This document shows positions 34,565 to 42,847 of a DNA stretch of 64,000 nucleotides, piece after piece. The DNA comes from Sunxiuqinia sp963678245 (GTDB lineage: Bacteria > Bacteroidota > Bacteroidia > Bacteroidales > Prolixibacteraceae). The stretch covers positions 2,728,001 to 2,792,000 of the forward strand of contig OZ223309.1 of the NCBI GenBank assembly GCA_965140765.1, in the 5' to 3' direction. Made by a program: the position numbers and the translations under genes. The notes below the pieces were generated by a model. It was not told the origin of the DNA and ran no database searches. It saw only the letters and a list, made by a program, of their open reading frames with translations. The first letter of the stretch is position 1, and each line of letters begins with the position of its first letter.

Positions 34565-35204
34565 AACAATTTGGAAAGAAGGTTTTTTGAATAGCGAACC
34601 TATTTCTATCCCTAAAATCAACGAGTTGTATAATAGGAAGTCAATTCACGCAATTGACAGGTATATAAGAAGGTTCAAAATAAATATTCAGTTAATTTTT
34701 ATAGCCTCACTAACTATTCTGGGTATATCATTTCTAATCAGCATCCCAATCATGGGAATTCCTATATTCTTAGTATTTAATCTAATGGTAATTGTGGATA
34801 AAATTTTATTGAAAAAACAAAAGCGACTTGTAAAAGGAGTAAACTGCTATGAACACCTTACATCTTTTTTAAAATGGATGGACCTTAAAAACAAATGGAA
34901 CATTAACTTGGCTAGAATTATGTATCCCGTGATAATTATTTCTATTTTTTGGGGGCAATGGTTTCTAAAAATAGATGGAATTACAGTAGGGAATAGGCTT
35001 ACACAAAGATTATTACAGGTATATCCAGAAATGAACTTTGTATTTGGAATTCCCCTTTTGGGATTGGTTGGTCTTTTAATAATTTTAACTATGTCAGTGT
35101 TTTTTGCTGAAAAACTCTATAGGTGGGATTTAAATATTGGATACGGAACATTATTAAGAAAACTAGAGGAAATTAAAAACGACATGGAAGGGTTAAGAAA
35201 ATAA
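34548..35204 (+). CDS. Cassette 18: membrane protein coupled to the sigma factor
   Basis: 218 residues: ~45 soluble N-terminal residues, then about four membrane segments. Overlap with the sigma gene suggests a regulatory partner, possibly an anti-sigma factor, but it has no zinc-binding anti-sigma motif. Similar sigma/membrane pairs occur in Bacteroidota. Confidence 0.62.
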   Translation: MVKSIETIWKEGFLNSEPISIPKINELYNRKSIHAIDRYIRRFKINIQLIFIASLTILGISFLISIPIMGIPIFLVFNLMVIVDKILLKKQKRLVKGVNCYEHLTSFLKWMDLKNKWNINLARIMYPVIIISIFWGQWFLKIDGITVGNRLTQRLLQVYPEMNFVFGIPLLGLVGLLIILTMSVFFAEKLYRWDLNIGYGTLLRKLEEIKNDMEGLRK

Positions 35205-35261
35205 TCCAAGAAAGTATAGTAACAACAAACACTACTTTGTAGTAATTTTAAAAACAAAATT

Positions 35262-35726
35262 ATGGAAATAAAAGAAACATTGACTTTCTTTTTGAACTTG
35301 AAAACTAATTCTGTTGAAAAGCCTGAAATAAAAATTTATGACAAGTACATTGGGATTTTGTCAGATTTAAAAAGTAGAGACTTAACCCAAACCCAAATTC
35401 AATCCATTGAATCGGAATTAGAAACTCTAAACTTAAAAGCTGAATCCGATAATAGAAAAAAATATTTAAGTCAAAAACTATCTGAATTTAAGAAATTCTT
35501 GAAAGACAAACTCAATCTAGTTTCTGAAGGTTATTACGCAGGAGTTGGAACTGGAATCGGAATAGTTTTAGGTTCTATTTTTAGCATGTTATTTAATTCA
35601 GCATTAGGAACATATTCTATGTTAATAGGAATTATTGGCGGAATGCTTTTAGGAGCTGTTCTTGGTGGAATAAGAGATTCAAAAGCTAAAAAACAAGGGC
35701 GAGTATTAATAACAGAATCGGAATAA
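35262..35726 (+). CDS. Cassette 18: protein with C-terminal glycine-rich membrane hairpin
   Basis: 154 residues: ~85 soluble helical residues followed by two glycine-rich membrane segments (GVGTGIGIVLGSIFSMLF and LIGIIGGMLLGAVLGGI). Follows the sigma unit by 57 bases. No family recognised. Confidence 0.6.
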   Translation: MEIKETLTFFLNLKTNSVEKPEIKIYDKYIGILSDLKSRDLTQTQIQSIESELETLNLKAESDNRKKYLSQKLSEFKKFLKDKLNLVSEGYYAGVGTGIGIVLGSIFSMLFNSALGTYSMLIGIIGGMLLGAVLGGIRDSKAKKQGRVLITESE

Positions 35727-35734
35727 AAATACTA

Positions 35735-35878
35735 GCTACAACAATGTATATAAGCCATAGCGGAATTTGTACCACATCTATGGCTTTTTTGTATATTTAA
35801 AGCCCCTGCTAAATCTAAAAGTTAGTGCGTAAAATGCGCTACGACTAATATACAAGACCGTTGGCAAACAAAACTCAA
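35735..35878 (+). repeat. attC-18, with internal terminator-like hairpin
   Basis: About 145 bp. Left end GCTACAAC, right core GTTGGCAAA; the left end does not match the start of cassette 18 (GTTGGCGGT). Inside, AGCCATAG pairs with CTATGGCT, followed by six T, which would end transcription on the + strand. Confidence 0.65.
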
Positions 35879-35892
35879 TTAAGATAAAAACC

Positions 35893-36324
35893 ATGAAAAA
35901 CTATCTAAGATTCATTTTTCTTTTGACAATTACACTCACAATTAAAAGTTCGTTCGGACAAGTAAGCCTTTCAGCATATTCGCTTCAGGCTATTAGTATA
36001 AGTACCGACAATGACAAAAAAATAAGTGGTGAATTGAAAGCTTTTCTAAACAGAGATTCTGAAGATATAATACTTGAACCAACCATCATGTATAATTTTA
36101 AACAACATGACTATCACCAATTTTCAATTGGACTTGGTTTTAGTGCATGCCCGTTTAGAGAAATTGATGGAGCAAATGGATTAACAATTCCACTTCAACT
36201 AGAAATTAGTCCGATTGAGAATGTAAGAAACCTCTCTGTCTTGATGGAATTAACTCCTCAAATAGGTGATAATTTTTCTTCTGACATTCGGACACTTTGG
36301 GGAATACGATATAGATTTAAATAA
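35893..36324 (+). CDS. Cassette 19: small exported protein, outer-membrane-like C-terminus
   Basis: 143 residues with a signal peptide ending near SSFGQ. The rest alternates in a beta pattern and ends GIRYRFK, as beta-barrel proteins do. Too short for a usual barrel. No family recognised. Confidence 0.58.
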   Translation: MKNYLRFIFLLTITLTIKSSFGQVSLSAYSLQAISISTDNDKKISGELKAFLNRDSEDIILEPTIMYNFKQHDYHQFSIGLGFSACPFREIDGANGLTIPLQLEISPIENVRNLSVLMELTPQIGDNFSSDIRTLWGIRYRFK

Positions 36325-36330
36325 AAATGC

Positions 36331-36466
36331 TAGCGTTGACAAAGTACATATTGCAGGGCGGGGTTTGGAGGTGCGCCAACTGCGGATTCGGGGATCTCAG
36401 TTACGTGTCCTTCGGACAGGAACGCTCCCCGAAATCATCCCCGACAAAATGTACCAACCATAAAAC
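36331..36466 (+). repeat. attC-19 (type B), decayed cores
   Basis: Left end GCGTTGAC and right end CCAACCATAAAAC replace the TAAC and CCGTT of active sites; the rest is clearly type B. Probably no longer recombines. Confidence 0.7.
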
Positions 36467-36475
36467 ATTTATTAA

Positions 36476-36657
36476 GTGAAAATAGAATACAAAAAGAAAC
36501 ACCTAAATGTGAATTTAATTATAGGACTCATTTGGTTAATCTGGTTTTTGTTGGAGTATTTGGAAAGAAAGATCCAAACTGGACTGATTACGGTTGGATT
36601 TTTATTTCTCTAATGTATTTCGGATTTTATTTTACCAAAAGAATTAAAAATATTTAA
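36476..36657 (+). pseudogene. Frameshifted small membrane protein gene
   Basis: Frame 1 from GTG 36476 (KIEYKKKHLNVNLIIGLIWL) is continued in another frame by VGVFGKKDPNWTDYGWIFIS to the stop at 36657. They join at a run of five T (36545-36549), as if one T were lost. About 60 residues, two membrane segments when restored. Confidence 0.6.
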
Positions 36658-36680
36658 CCATTGAAAAAGGAATTATCAAC

Positions 36681-36887
36681 ATGAATGAATCATTTGGGAA
36701 AAAACTAAATCTGACCAGAATAAAACGGATTAAAAAATTTGCGGGAGATTATATTTTAAAAACGGACAATACAGAATTGAGCACGAATACGCAAATAATT
36801 GCCCCGAATTCACTCGCTGAATTGAATGCGGAATGGAATAAAAAAACGTTTTACAACACACAATTTGAAAAAACGAATACCATATGA
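36681..36887 (+). CDS. Small protein coupled to amino-acid permease
   Basis: 68 residues, basic N-terminal half, no membrane segment. Stop overlaps the permease start as ATGA. Function unknown. Confidence 0.5.
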   Translation: MNESFGKKLNLTRIKRIKKFAGDYILKTDNTELSTNTQIIAPNSLAELNAEWNKKTFYNTQFEKTNTI

Positions 36888-38182
36888 ATAAACAAATAGG
36901 TTTAAAAGAAGCTATTTCTATCGGAATTGGTGGAATGGTTGGTGGTGGAATTTTTGCAGTACTTGGACTTGCTGTTTCACTCGCAAAGGGCGGAACACCT
37001 TTAGCATTTTTATTTGCCGGCATTTTAGCAGTAATAACTTCTTACAGCTATGTTAAGCTTTCAACGAAGTATCCTGACAGAGGTGGAACGGTTAAATTCA
37101 TCAACCAAGGTTTTGGAAAAACAATCTTTAGCGGAGGAGCTAGCAACTTATTATGGATAAGCTACATTATAATGCTTTCCCTTTATGCCTCAGCGTTTGG
37201 TTCTTACGCACCTAATTTATTAGAATTAACTCACGACAAAGCGATAGACTTTCACATTTATGCAAGTGTAATTATTGTTTTAGCAACAGCGATTAACTAT
37301 TATAGTATCACTGTAGTTGGTAAAATAGAATCCTATGCTGTAGTTATCAAACTGGTAATTTTGATTTCCTTTATTTTTATTGGTGCTTACGGTTTAATAG
37401 GCAATGCAAATGTTGCTCAACTTGCAGTTTCAAATTGGGAAACACCAATCAAATTGTTTGCAGGCGGAATGGTGATTTTCGTAGCTTACGAAGGTTTTGA
37501 ACTCATTGCAAACGCAGCACCAGATATCGTAAATCCTGAGAAGAATATTCCAAGGGCTTATTACTATTCTGTAATTTTTGTAATTATACTATACATCGTT
37601 ATTGCGTTGGTAACAGTAGGCTCATTGCCATTTTCGAAAATAGCAACAGCGCAAGATTATGTTTTGGCTGAAGCAGCAAAACCAATGCTGGGGAAAATCG
37701 GGTTTTCTATTATTACAGTTGCAGCCTTAATTTCAACTTTTTCAGCAATCAACGCATCTCTTTATGGAGGAAGTAAAGTAAATTACGAGATAGCAGAGGA
37801 GGATGAAATACCTCATCACTTTTTAGCAAAACTTTGGAATCAGCCAGTTGGATTAATGATTACAGCAATAGCTACATTAATTTTAGTAAACCTACTCAAA
37901 TTAGAGAGTATCTCAACAGCAGGTAGCGTTGGCTTTTTACTCATATTTGGTGTAGTTAATCTTGTTGGATATCGATTATCAAAAGAAACAGGTAGTAATA
38001 AAATAATTCCTATGACAGGTTTTGTTTTATGTATGGTTGCTACAATCATTTTAATTAATCAACAATACGCTTCAAATACTATTGGTGTTATAACTTCAAT
38101 AGCGATTATTGGATTTTGTTTTTTAATGGAATGGATTTATAAAAAGTCAGAAAAGAAAAAAACTGAGTCAAACAATGTATAA
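36884..38182 (+). CDS. APC superfamily amino-acid permease
   Basis: 432 residues with about twelve membrane segments. The first segment carries the APC signature IGIGGMVGGGIFAVLG, which binds the amino-acid backbone. The sixth-segment region MVIFVAYEGFELIANAAPDI is also typical. Probably imports an amino acid with protons; substrate unknown. An attC remnant follows it, so it belongs to the old end of the array. Confidence 0.85.
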   Translation: MNKQIGLKEAISIGIGGMVGGGIFAVLGLAVSLAKGGTPLAFLFAGILAVITSYSYVKLSTKYPDRGGTVKFINQGFGKTIFSGGASNLLWISYIIMLSLYASAFGSYAPNLLELTHDKAIDFHIYASVIIVLATAINYYSITVVGKIESYAVVIKLVILISFIFIGAYGLIGNANVAQLAVSNWETPIKLFAGGMVIFVAYEGFELIANAAPDIVNPEKNIPRAYYYSVIFVIILYIVIALVTVGSLPFSKIATAQDYVLAEAAKPMLGKIGFSIITVAALISTFSAINASLYGGSKVNYEIAEEDEIPHHFLAKLWNQPVGLMITAIATLILVNLLKLESISTAGSVGFLLIFGVVNLVGYRLSKETGSNKIIPMTGFVLCMVATIILINQQYASNTIGVITSIAIIGFCFLMEWIYKKSEKKKTESNNV

Positions 38183-38290
38183 AATAATAGCGGTTTAATA
38201 GCTAAGCCGAAAACAAGCAAATATAAAAAATTCTATATCTAACTGAAAAGTTACTGCATGTAAATTCGCTACTAAGCATACACCGTCACA
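38171..38290 (+). repeat. attC-20, decayed remnant
   Basis: CAAACAATGTATAA and TAATAGCGG on the left and TTCGCTACTAAGCATACACCG on the right resemble attC-10 and attC-18, but the right core reads CCGTCAC instead of CCGTT. Overlaps the permease stop. Confidence 0.55.
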
Positions 38291-38761
38291 CTGTCTAAGA
38301 AAACCTCTTTCCATGAAAGAATTATTTGGATAGCTGGCTTTAATGAGAATCAAACATTGAAACCTAAACGGCTTAATTTTACTTTTCAGACAGACTGCCG
38401 TTACCTGCAAGGCTGAAAGCCGGATATATTATTATTCATTTTGATAGAAAGATATTTGGTGAGTAGAGAACAGGAATAAAACCATTGCCAAAATATACTA
38501 ACAGATAAAAACACAGTGTCTGAGTATATTCGAGATAGGTTCAGGCCTATAAGTTAGATTGTAAAAACGAACTACAATTATTAAATAAAGGAATCAAACA
38601 ATTCTTTAGAGACTAAACCTATCACCCTATTAGGCAGATAGATACAGCAAACCATGGCCAATATCCCAATTAATATTATTTCAAAAACTTCATTCATTTT
38701 TACTTTCAATTATACTTCATATTTTACAAAATAGTCAAATAGATTTTGTGTTAAAATGAAT
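38291..38761. other. Gene-free stretch in the old part of the array
   Basis: About 470 bases of AT-rich sequence with no convincing frame or repeat. Confidence 0.5.
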
Positions 38762-38929
38762 TTAACCCACTTTGGATTTTCTATCTTTTTTCCCAATTAA
38801 ATAACAAACCGGATAACAAATATTACCTCCGGTTGGGCCGCAAAAAGAACACCACCACTTTGTTGCAGGAATATAAGCCGCTTTAAGATCTACACACTTT
38901 TCTGGTAATTTTGATTTCTTTGTTTTCAT
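38762..38929 (-). CDS. Small cysteine-rich peptide
   Basis: 55 residues on the minus strand, opposite to the array: a lysine-rich start (MKTKKSKLPEK) and five cysteines, including CSFCGPTGGNIC and CYPVC. It could be a metal-binding peptide or the precursor of a modified peptide. No modification enzyme is adjacent. No family recognised. Confidence 0.45.
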   Translation of the reverse strand: MKTKKSKLPEKCVDLKAAYIPATKWWCSFCGPTGGNICYPVCYLIGKKDRKSKVG

Positions 38930-39034
38930 TTTTTCAAGTATTATTATTTAAATAACATCACAAAAATAGTCGTTTAATCTGTTATTTTTGCAGGAGTATC
39001 CTTTATGTAACTAGTAACTCTAATGTAACTCAAC

Positions 39035-39400
39035 ATGGCTTGCACAAAATGCTCGGGGATGAATGATTGTAATACATTCTTTCTTCCATTAAATGATTTA
39101 TTGACAGTGTTAAACGGAAAATGGAAAATGCGTCTGATTTTATGTTTGTCATCTGAACCTAAACGTTTCAATGAAATGAAGAAGTGCCATGGTATTTCAC
39201 CACGAATTCTTTCTAAAGAATTGAAAGAATTGGAAATGAATGGAATAGTAATTAAAACAGAGGTTAAAGATAGCCTCAATACTGTAATTTATAGTTTAAC
39301 TGAAATAGGATTAGAACTTATTCCCATTATTATGCAGCTTCAAAAATGGGGAGATACCCATCGACACAAAGTTTTAGCTCAAATACAACAAAAAAAGTGA
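39035..39400 (+). CDS. HxlR-family transcriptional regulator
   Basis: 121 residues with the HxlR winged helix (LNGKWKMRLILCLSSEPKRF, GISPRILSKELKELEMNGIV). Several Cys at the N-terminus (CTKCSGMNDC) may sense thiol stress or metals, as in HypR/YodB relatives. No target gene is adjacent; an attC follows. Confidence 0.85.
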   Translation: MACTKCSGMNDCNTFFLPLNDLLTVLNGKWKMRLILCLSSEPKRFNEMKKCHGISPRILSKELKELEMNGIVIKTEVKDSLNTVIYSLTEIGLELIPIIMQLQKWGDTHRHKVLAQIQQKK

Positions 39401-39469
39401 TGATGTTTGAAATACTAAATCTTTCAAAGATTTCAATTAAATGATTAAGGTTAAGCCTAGCAGGTAACA

Positions 39470-39596
39470 AAGAAGTGTAAATTTTATAGTGGGAGCAGTG
39501 GTGTGTGGGGCACAGATTCCCGTATCAATTTCGGTCCTTCGGGACTGGAAATAGCCCGAAAATCCGCTACAAAAACTTACACCAAACGTTACCAGC
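39470..39596 (+). repeat. attC-21
   Basis: 127 bp. Left core GCAGGTAAC, right core GTTACCAGC. Type C-like ends (AAGTGTAAATTTTATAGTGG ... AAAACTTACACCAAACGTT). Confidence 0.72.
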
Positions 39597-39607
39597 GAAA
39601 GATAAAC

Positions 39608-39646
39608 TTTGTCATGACAAGTAATTTTATATATTTGTCATGACAA
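39608..39646 (+). promoter_or_regulatory. MarR operator pair over a promoter
   Basis: The 12-bp palindrome TTGTCATGACAA occurs at 39609-39620 and 39635-39646 (26 bp apart). TTTG (39608-39611) and TATATTTG (39630-39637), 18 bp apart, form a Bacteroidota promoter overlapped by both palindromes. Confidence 0.72.
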
Positions 39647-39657
39647 ATATAGTTTGC

Positions 39658-40104
39658 ATGGATAAAGTACAATTAGATAAATCAGTAAACCATCATATTG
39701 CATTAAGTGCAATGATGATAAAGCGAGTATTCTATAAGATACTGAATGAAAATAACTTAAATATTACGCCAGAACAATGGAGTATATTGTATTATCTTTC
39801 AGAATCGGCAAATCTAACAGTAAGCGAGCTTGCCGAATTAACGTTTAAAGATTTTGCTAATATTAGCCGAATTACTCACAAATTGGAAAAAGCAGGTTTA
39901 ATAAAAAAGCAAAAGCACTCTACCGATAAACGAATTTCAATTTTTTTTATAACAGATACAGGAACAAAGCTCGTCAATCACGTCCATAAATGTGCATATA
40001 AATCAACCAATATTAGTATGCAAGGAATTGAACCTCAAGAAAGGGAAATTATATTAAGAAGTCTAAAACTGATCCTCATAAATACGAATAACTATTTAAA
40101 ATAA
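39658..40104 (+). CDS. MarR-family transcriptional regulator
   Basis: 148 residues with the MarR winged helix (LTVSELAELTFKDFANISRI, HSTDKRISIFFITDTGTKLV). An earlier ATG at 39640 lies inside the second operator palindrome, so the ATG at 39658 is preferred. Probably represses itself and the following membrane protein through the palindrome pair upstream. Confidence 0.87.
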   Translation: MDKVQLDKSVNHHIALSAMMIKRVFYKILNENNLNITPEQWSILYYLSESANLTVSELAELTFKDFANISRITHKLEKAGLIKKQKHSTDKRISIFFITDTGTKLVNHVHKCAYKSTNISMQGIEPQEREIILRSLKLILINTNNYLK

Positions 40105-40108
40105 AATA

Positions 40109-40615
40109 ATGGCAGAATTAACAGTAAAACAAAGAAAATGGTTAAAATCAATTCATGTTATTGCAGCTGGAGTTTGGATAACAACTGGAATTGTAATGTT
40201 TATAATACACTTTTTAGGCAACGATTTATCGACAGGAACTGAGTTACACTTGTTGAATAAAATTATCTATTTTATTGATATGAAGTTGCTCGTTCCTTCT
40301 GCTGTTATATGCCTTTTGACAGGTTGGATTTACTCGCAATTTACAAAATGGGGATATTTTAAGCATGGTTGGTTAATCTTTAAATGGATAATTACAGTTC
40401 TTATAATAGTATTAGGGACAATATTTTCTGGTCCATGGATTGAAGAAACAGTAAACATATCAGGGGAAATGGGTCTGAAAGCCATTCAAAATTCTGATTA
40501 TATCTGGTATAACACGAATCACTTAATTTTGGGGGTTTGTATGACTACTACCCTTATTTTAACCGTTTTTATATCAATATTTAAACCAAAAAAAACTAAA
40601 AAACAGAACTCTTAA
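40109..40615 (+). CDS. Four-helix membrane protein, DUF2269-like
   Basis: 168 residues with four membrane segments and a conserved-looking HVIAAGVWITTGIVMF first segment, as in the DUF2269 family. Starts 4 bases after marR, so it is cotranscribed and probably controlled by it. Function unknown. Confidence 0.7.
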   Translation: MAELTVKQRKWLKSIHVIAAGVWITTGIVMFIIHFLGNDLSTGTELHLLNKIIYFIDMKLLVPSAVICLLTGWIYSQFTKWGYFKHGWLIFKWIITVLIIVLGTIFSGPWIEETVNISGEMGLKAIQNSDYIWYNTNHLILGVCMTTTLILTVFISIFKPKKTKKQNS

Positions 40616-40674
40616 ATTATTAAGAAATATCAAATAACGATTTTATTATAAGAACTTCAACTGGTAATACGCGA

Positions 40675-40794
40675 TCATATAACATTTTAGAGATAATGCT
40701 ATAATTGAACGAAATAACATTTAACCAGCGGCTTAGCAGCTGATAAGTTTGTGTTTCAAAATGTGCAACGTTTCATACCGCCACCGTTATAAGA
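40675..40794 (+). repeat. attC-22, last recognisable site
   Basis: Left core TCATATAAC and right core GTTATAAGA pair at 8/9; CCGCCACC precedes the right core as in attC-13, -14 and -16. The interior is unlike other sites. Marks the right end of the array. Confidence 0.5.
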
Positions 40795-41330
40795 ACATTC
40801 GCCACAGATGCACTTCCGAAATAGATTAAAATCAAATTATCTATTTCTATAGAGCTTATTAAATACTTTTGCAAACGACGAAATTTTAACGTTTTCTTGA
40901 AATTTAACAAAGACAAATAAAGCTGAAAGCATTATGAACAAAGCGATACAAACTAAGAAAAACAAAATTTGACGTTAGTCAGAATTCCCCTTTTAATTAT
41001 GATCATCTTTTTATTTGAAGATTAAAAAATACTTTAGATAACGAAAATGCGTCAGATCGAAGCTCGTTTTTTTTAATGGTGTAAAGGTTGCAAAATCAAC
41101 CCGATCAGAATTCTGGAGATAGGAACATTTTGGAAAATACAGTGGTGGAGCGGAAAGCTACCCCGAATACAATAATCTCTAATAGCAATGTATATGTTCC
41201 TGTTCTGGCAAATTTTCAATTTATAGACAAGCAGCTTTCCTGAGTTTTCGTGGGTAAAAGATTTTTCAACTGGAAATCAATAATTTACGCTAAATTAAGG
41301 ATTTTCGTTATATACAATTTATTTCAATCG
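40795..41330. other. Gene-free stretch right of the array
   Basis: About 535 bases without a convincing frame. May hold degraded upstream parts of the histidine kinase pseudogene that follows. Confidence 0.5.
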
Positions 41331-41615
41331 CCATTAAGCTTCCTCATCATAATTCGGAAATTTGCATGCATACAAAAAGAAACGATAAGGCTGTAGTGGT
41401 TTCTGTATGCGATAGCGGAGTTGGTATTTCAAAAGACAACGAAACTAATGAATATAGACCAATCGATAACAACAGCCGGAACGCAGGGAGAAAAAGGCAC
41501 AGGCTTAGGATTGCTGATTTGCAAAGAGTTTATCGATAAACACCATGGCGAGATATGGGCTGAAAGCGACCTAAAAAACGGAAGAACACTCGCTTTTTTC
41601 ATTCCTGTAGCCTAA
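41331..41615 (+). pseudogene. Histidine kinase C-terminal remnant
   Basis: The HATPase_c domain is visible in two frames: ISIAIKL and VVVSVCDSGVGIS in one, then MNIDQSITTAGTQGEKGTGL and GLLICKEFIDKHHGEIWAES in another. The shift is near 41440. The rest of the kinase is absent, perhaps removed when the array formed. Confidence 0.75.
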
Positions 41616-41635
41616 GCCATAAAGAAAAATCATGA

Positions 41636-41914
41636 TTAAGGATTAAACATGTCAGGTGTGAAATACCCTAAAATATTTCTTGCCATCTCAGTATTGGATT
41701 GTGCTTCCTTGTGATCCGGGTTCAACTCCAACACTTTGTGATACGCATTGATTGCTTCACCCCATTTTTGCTGTCTGTAGTAAATCTGTCCAAGATAAAA
41801 ATACAATGCTTCTGACGAGGAATCCACATCCAAGGATTTTTGAATCAGCTGCTGTGCTTCATCTAATTTATTTGATTCAATGAGATCTTTAACCTGTTTC
41901 AGTGAGCCATTCAT
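41636..41914 (-). CDS. Tetratricopeptide repeat protein
   Basis: 92 residues, nearly all TPR: NKLDEAQQLIQKSLDVDSSS and KWGEAINAYHKVLELNPDHK are two repeats, with part of another. Such small TPR proteins bind partner proteins. No leader, so cytoplasmic. Confidence 0.82.
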   Translation of the reverse strand: MNGSLKQVKDLIESNKLDEAQQLIQKSLDVDSSSEALYFYLGQIYYRQQKWGEAINAYHKVLELNPDHKEAQSNTEMARNILGYFTPDMFNP

Positions 41915-42099
41915 AATTTTCGATCCCTATAATAGTTGCTCACAAAAATAGAGAAATTCTGGACTTAAACAGAAAATCGTGTTCAGATTGACGAAACTTC
42001 AGCAATTAACCCAACACCCAGATTGATTGAAAGAACTTTTTGTAGTAAACCTGAAGGACGATTGCTTGTTTACTAAAACAAATCAGAAAAACTACAAGT

Positions 42100-42693
42100 A
42101 TGAAAGATTCACAAGAAATATCAGCATGGATAAAAAACCGGAAATCAACCTTTGTAAATGGATTAAAAGAAGGCGGTAAAATTGACGATTCAGTTATTGA
42201 GAAACTACTGGGAAATGCCACCTGGGCTCCATCGCATGGATTGGTTCAAGCCTGGCAGTTTAAAGTATTTGCCGACGAGGGAGTAAAACGCTTTTTCAAT
42301 GTTCAACAGCAAATTTACAAAGAGATTACCCCCGCCGATAAGTTTTTCGATTTCAAGTATCATGCATACAGCGAAAAGTGGAAACGTGTTTCCCACATTG
42401 TCGCCATCATTGCAAAAAGAGATCCACACAAGCGTTTTCCGGAACAAGAGGATATCGTTTCGGTGGCCTGTGCAGTTGAGAACATCTACTTAAGTCTGGA
42501 GGCGTTTAACATTGCCGGGTACCTGAGCACCGGAGATATTTGCTATTCGGAACAAATGCATAATTTTCTGGCATTGGAAAAAGAAGATACTCCAATTGGC
42601 TTTTTTATTTTAGGAGAGCCCGATGAAGCTTTTCAGCGCCCACGCCGAACACGAATTGCAGCTGAGGATAAAACCGAGTGGATTCGTAAGTAA
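42100..42693 (+). CDS. Nitroreductase family protein
   Basis: 197 residues of the NADPH-dependent flavin oxidoreductase family: an FMN-binding start (NRKSTFVNG), NATWAPSHGLVQAWQFKVFA, and FILGEPDEAFQRPRR near the end. Reduces nitro or quinone compounds with FMN; natural substrate unknown. Confidence 0.87.
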   Translation: MKDSQEISAWIKNRKSTFVNGLKEGGKIDDSVIEKLLGNATWAPSHGLVQAWQFKVFADEGVKRFFNVQQQIYKEITPADKFFDFKYHAYSEKWKRVSHIVAIIAKRDPHKRFPEQEDIVSVACAVENIYLSLEAFNIAGYLSTGDICYSEQMHNFLALEKEDTPIGFFILGEPDEAFQRPRRTRIAAEDKTEWIRK

Positions 42694-42847
42694 AAAAAAT
42701 CGTTAATTACAACTCCAGTTCGTCAACTAGTTAGTTTTATCTTTTCCCGAGTCACTGATTTTTAATTTTTAAAAATGAGCGGACATTTTTCATATCATTG
42801 AATGAAAATTTCAAGAATTTCCACAATCAAAATCACGACGGAATAAT

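Larger units (their letters stand above)
9720..40794 (+). mobile_element. Integron-type gene cassette array without integrase (CALIN)
   Basis: About 22 gene units, all on the + strand, each followed by an attC-like palindrome of 120-145 bp (one of 73 bp). Sixteen successive cassettes (9720-31598) carry complementary cores at their two ends, as expected of excised and reinserted circles. Several genes borrow the TAA of the attC core as stop codon. The right third (33.9-40.8 kb) has mismatched or decayed cores and broken genes. Three IS110-family copies and one IS3-family copy have inserted. No site-specific integrase of IntI type is encoded in the window. Confidence 0.85.

Noticed and set aside
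10369..39596. Recurrent repeats could be a CRISPR array
   Set aside because: Repeats are 120-145 bp imperfect palindromes separated by whole genes of varying length, not short direct repeats with uniform spacers.
9720..40794. Prophage or conjugative element as explanation of the accessory region
   Set aside because: No capsid, tail, portal, relaxase or type IV secretion genes are present, and gene units are separated by recombination sites.
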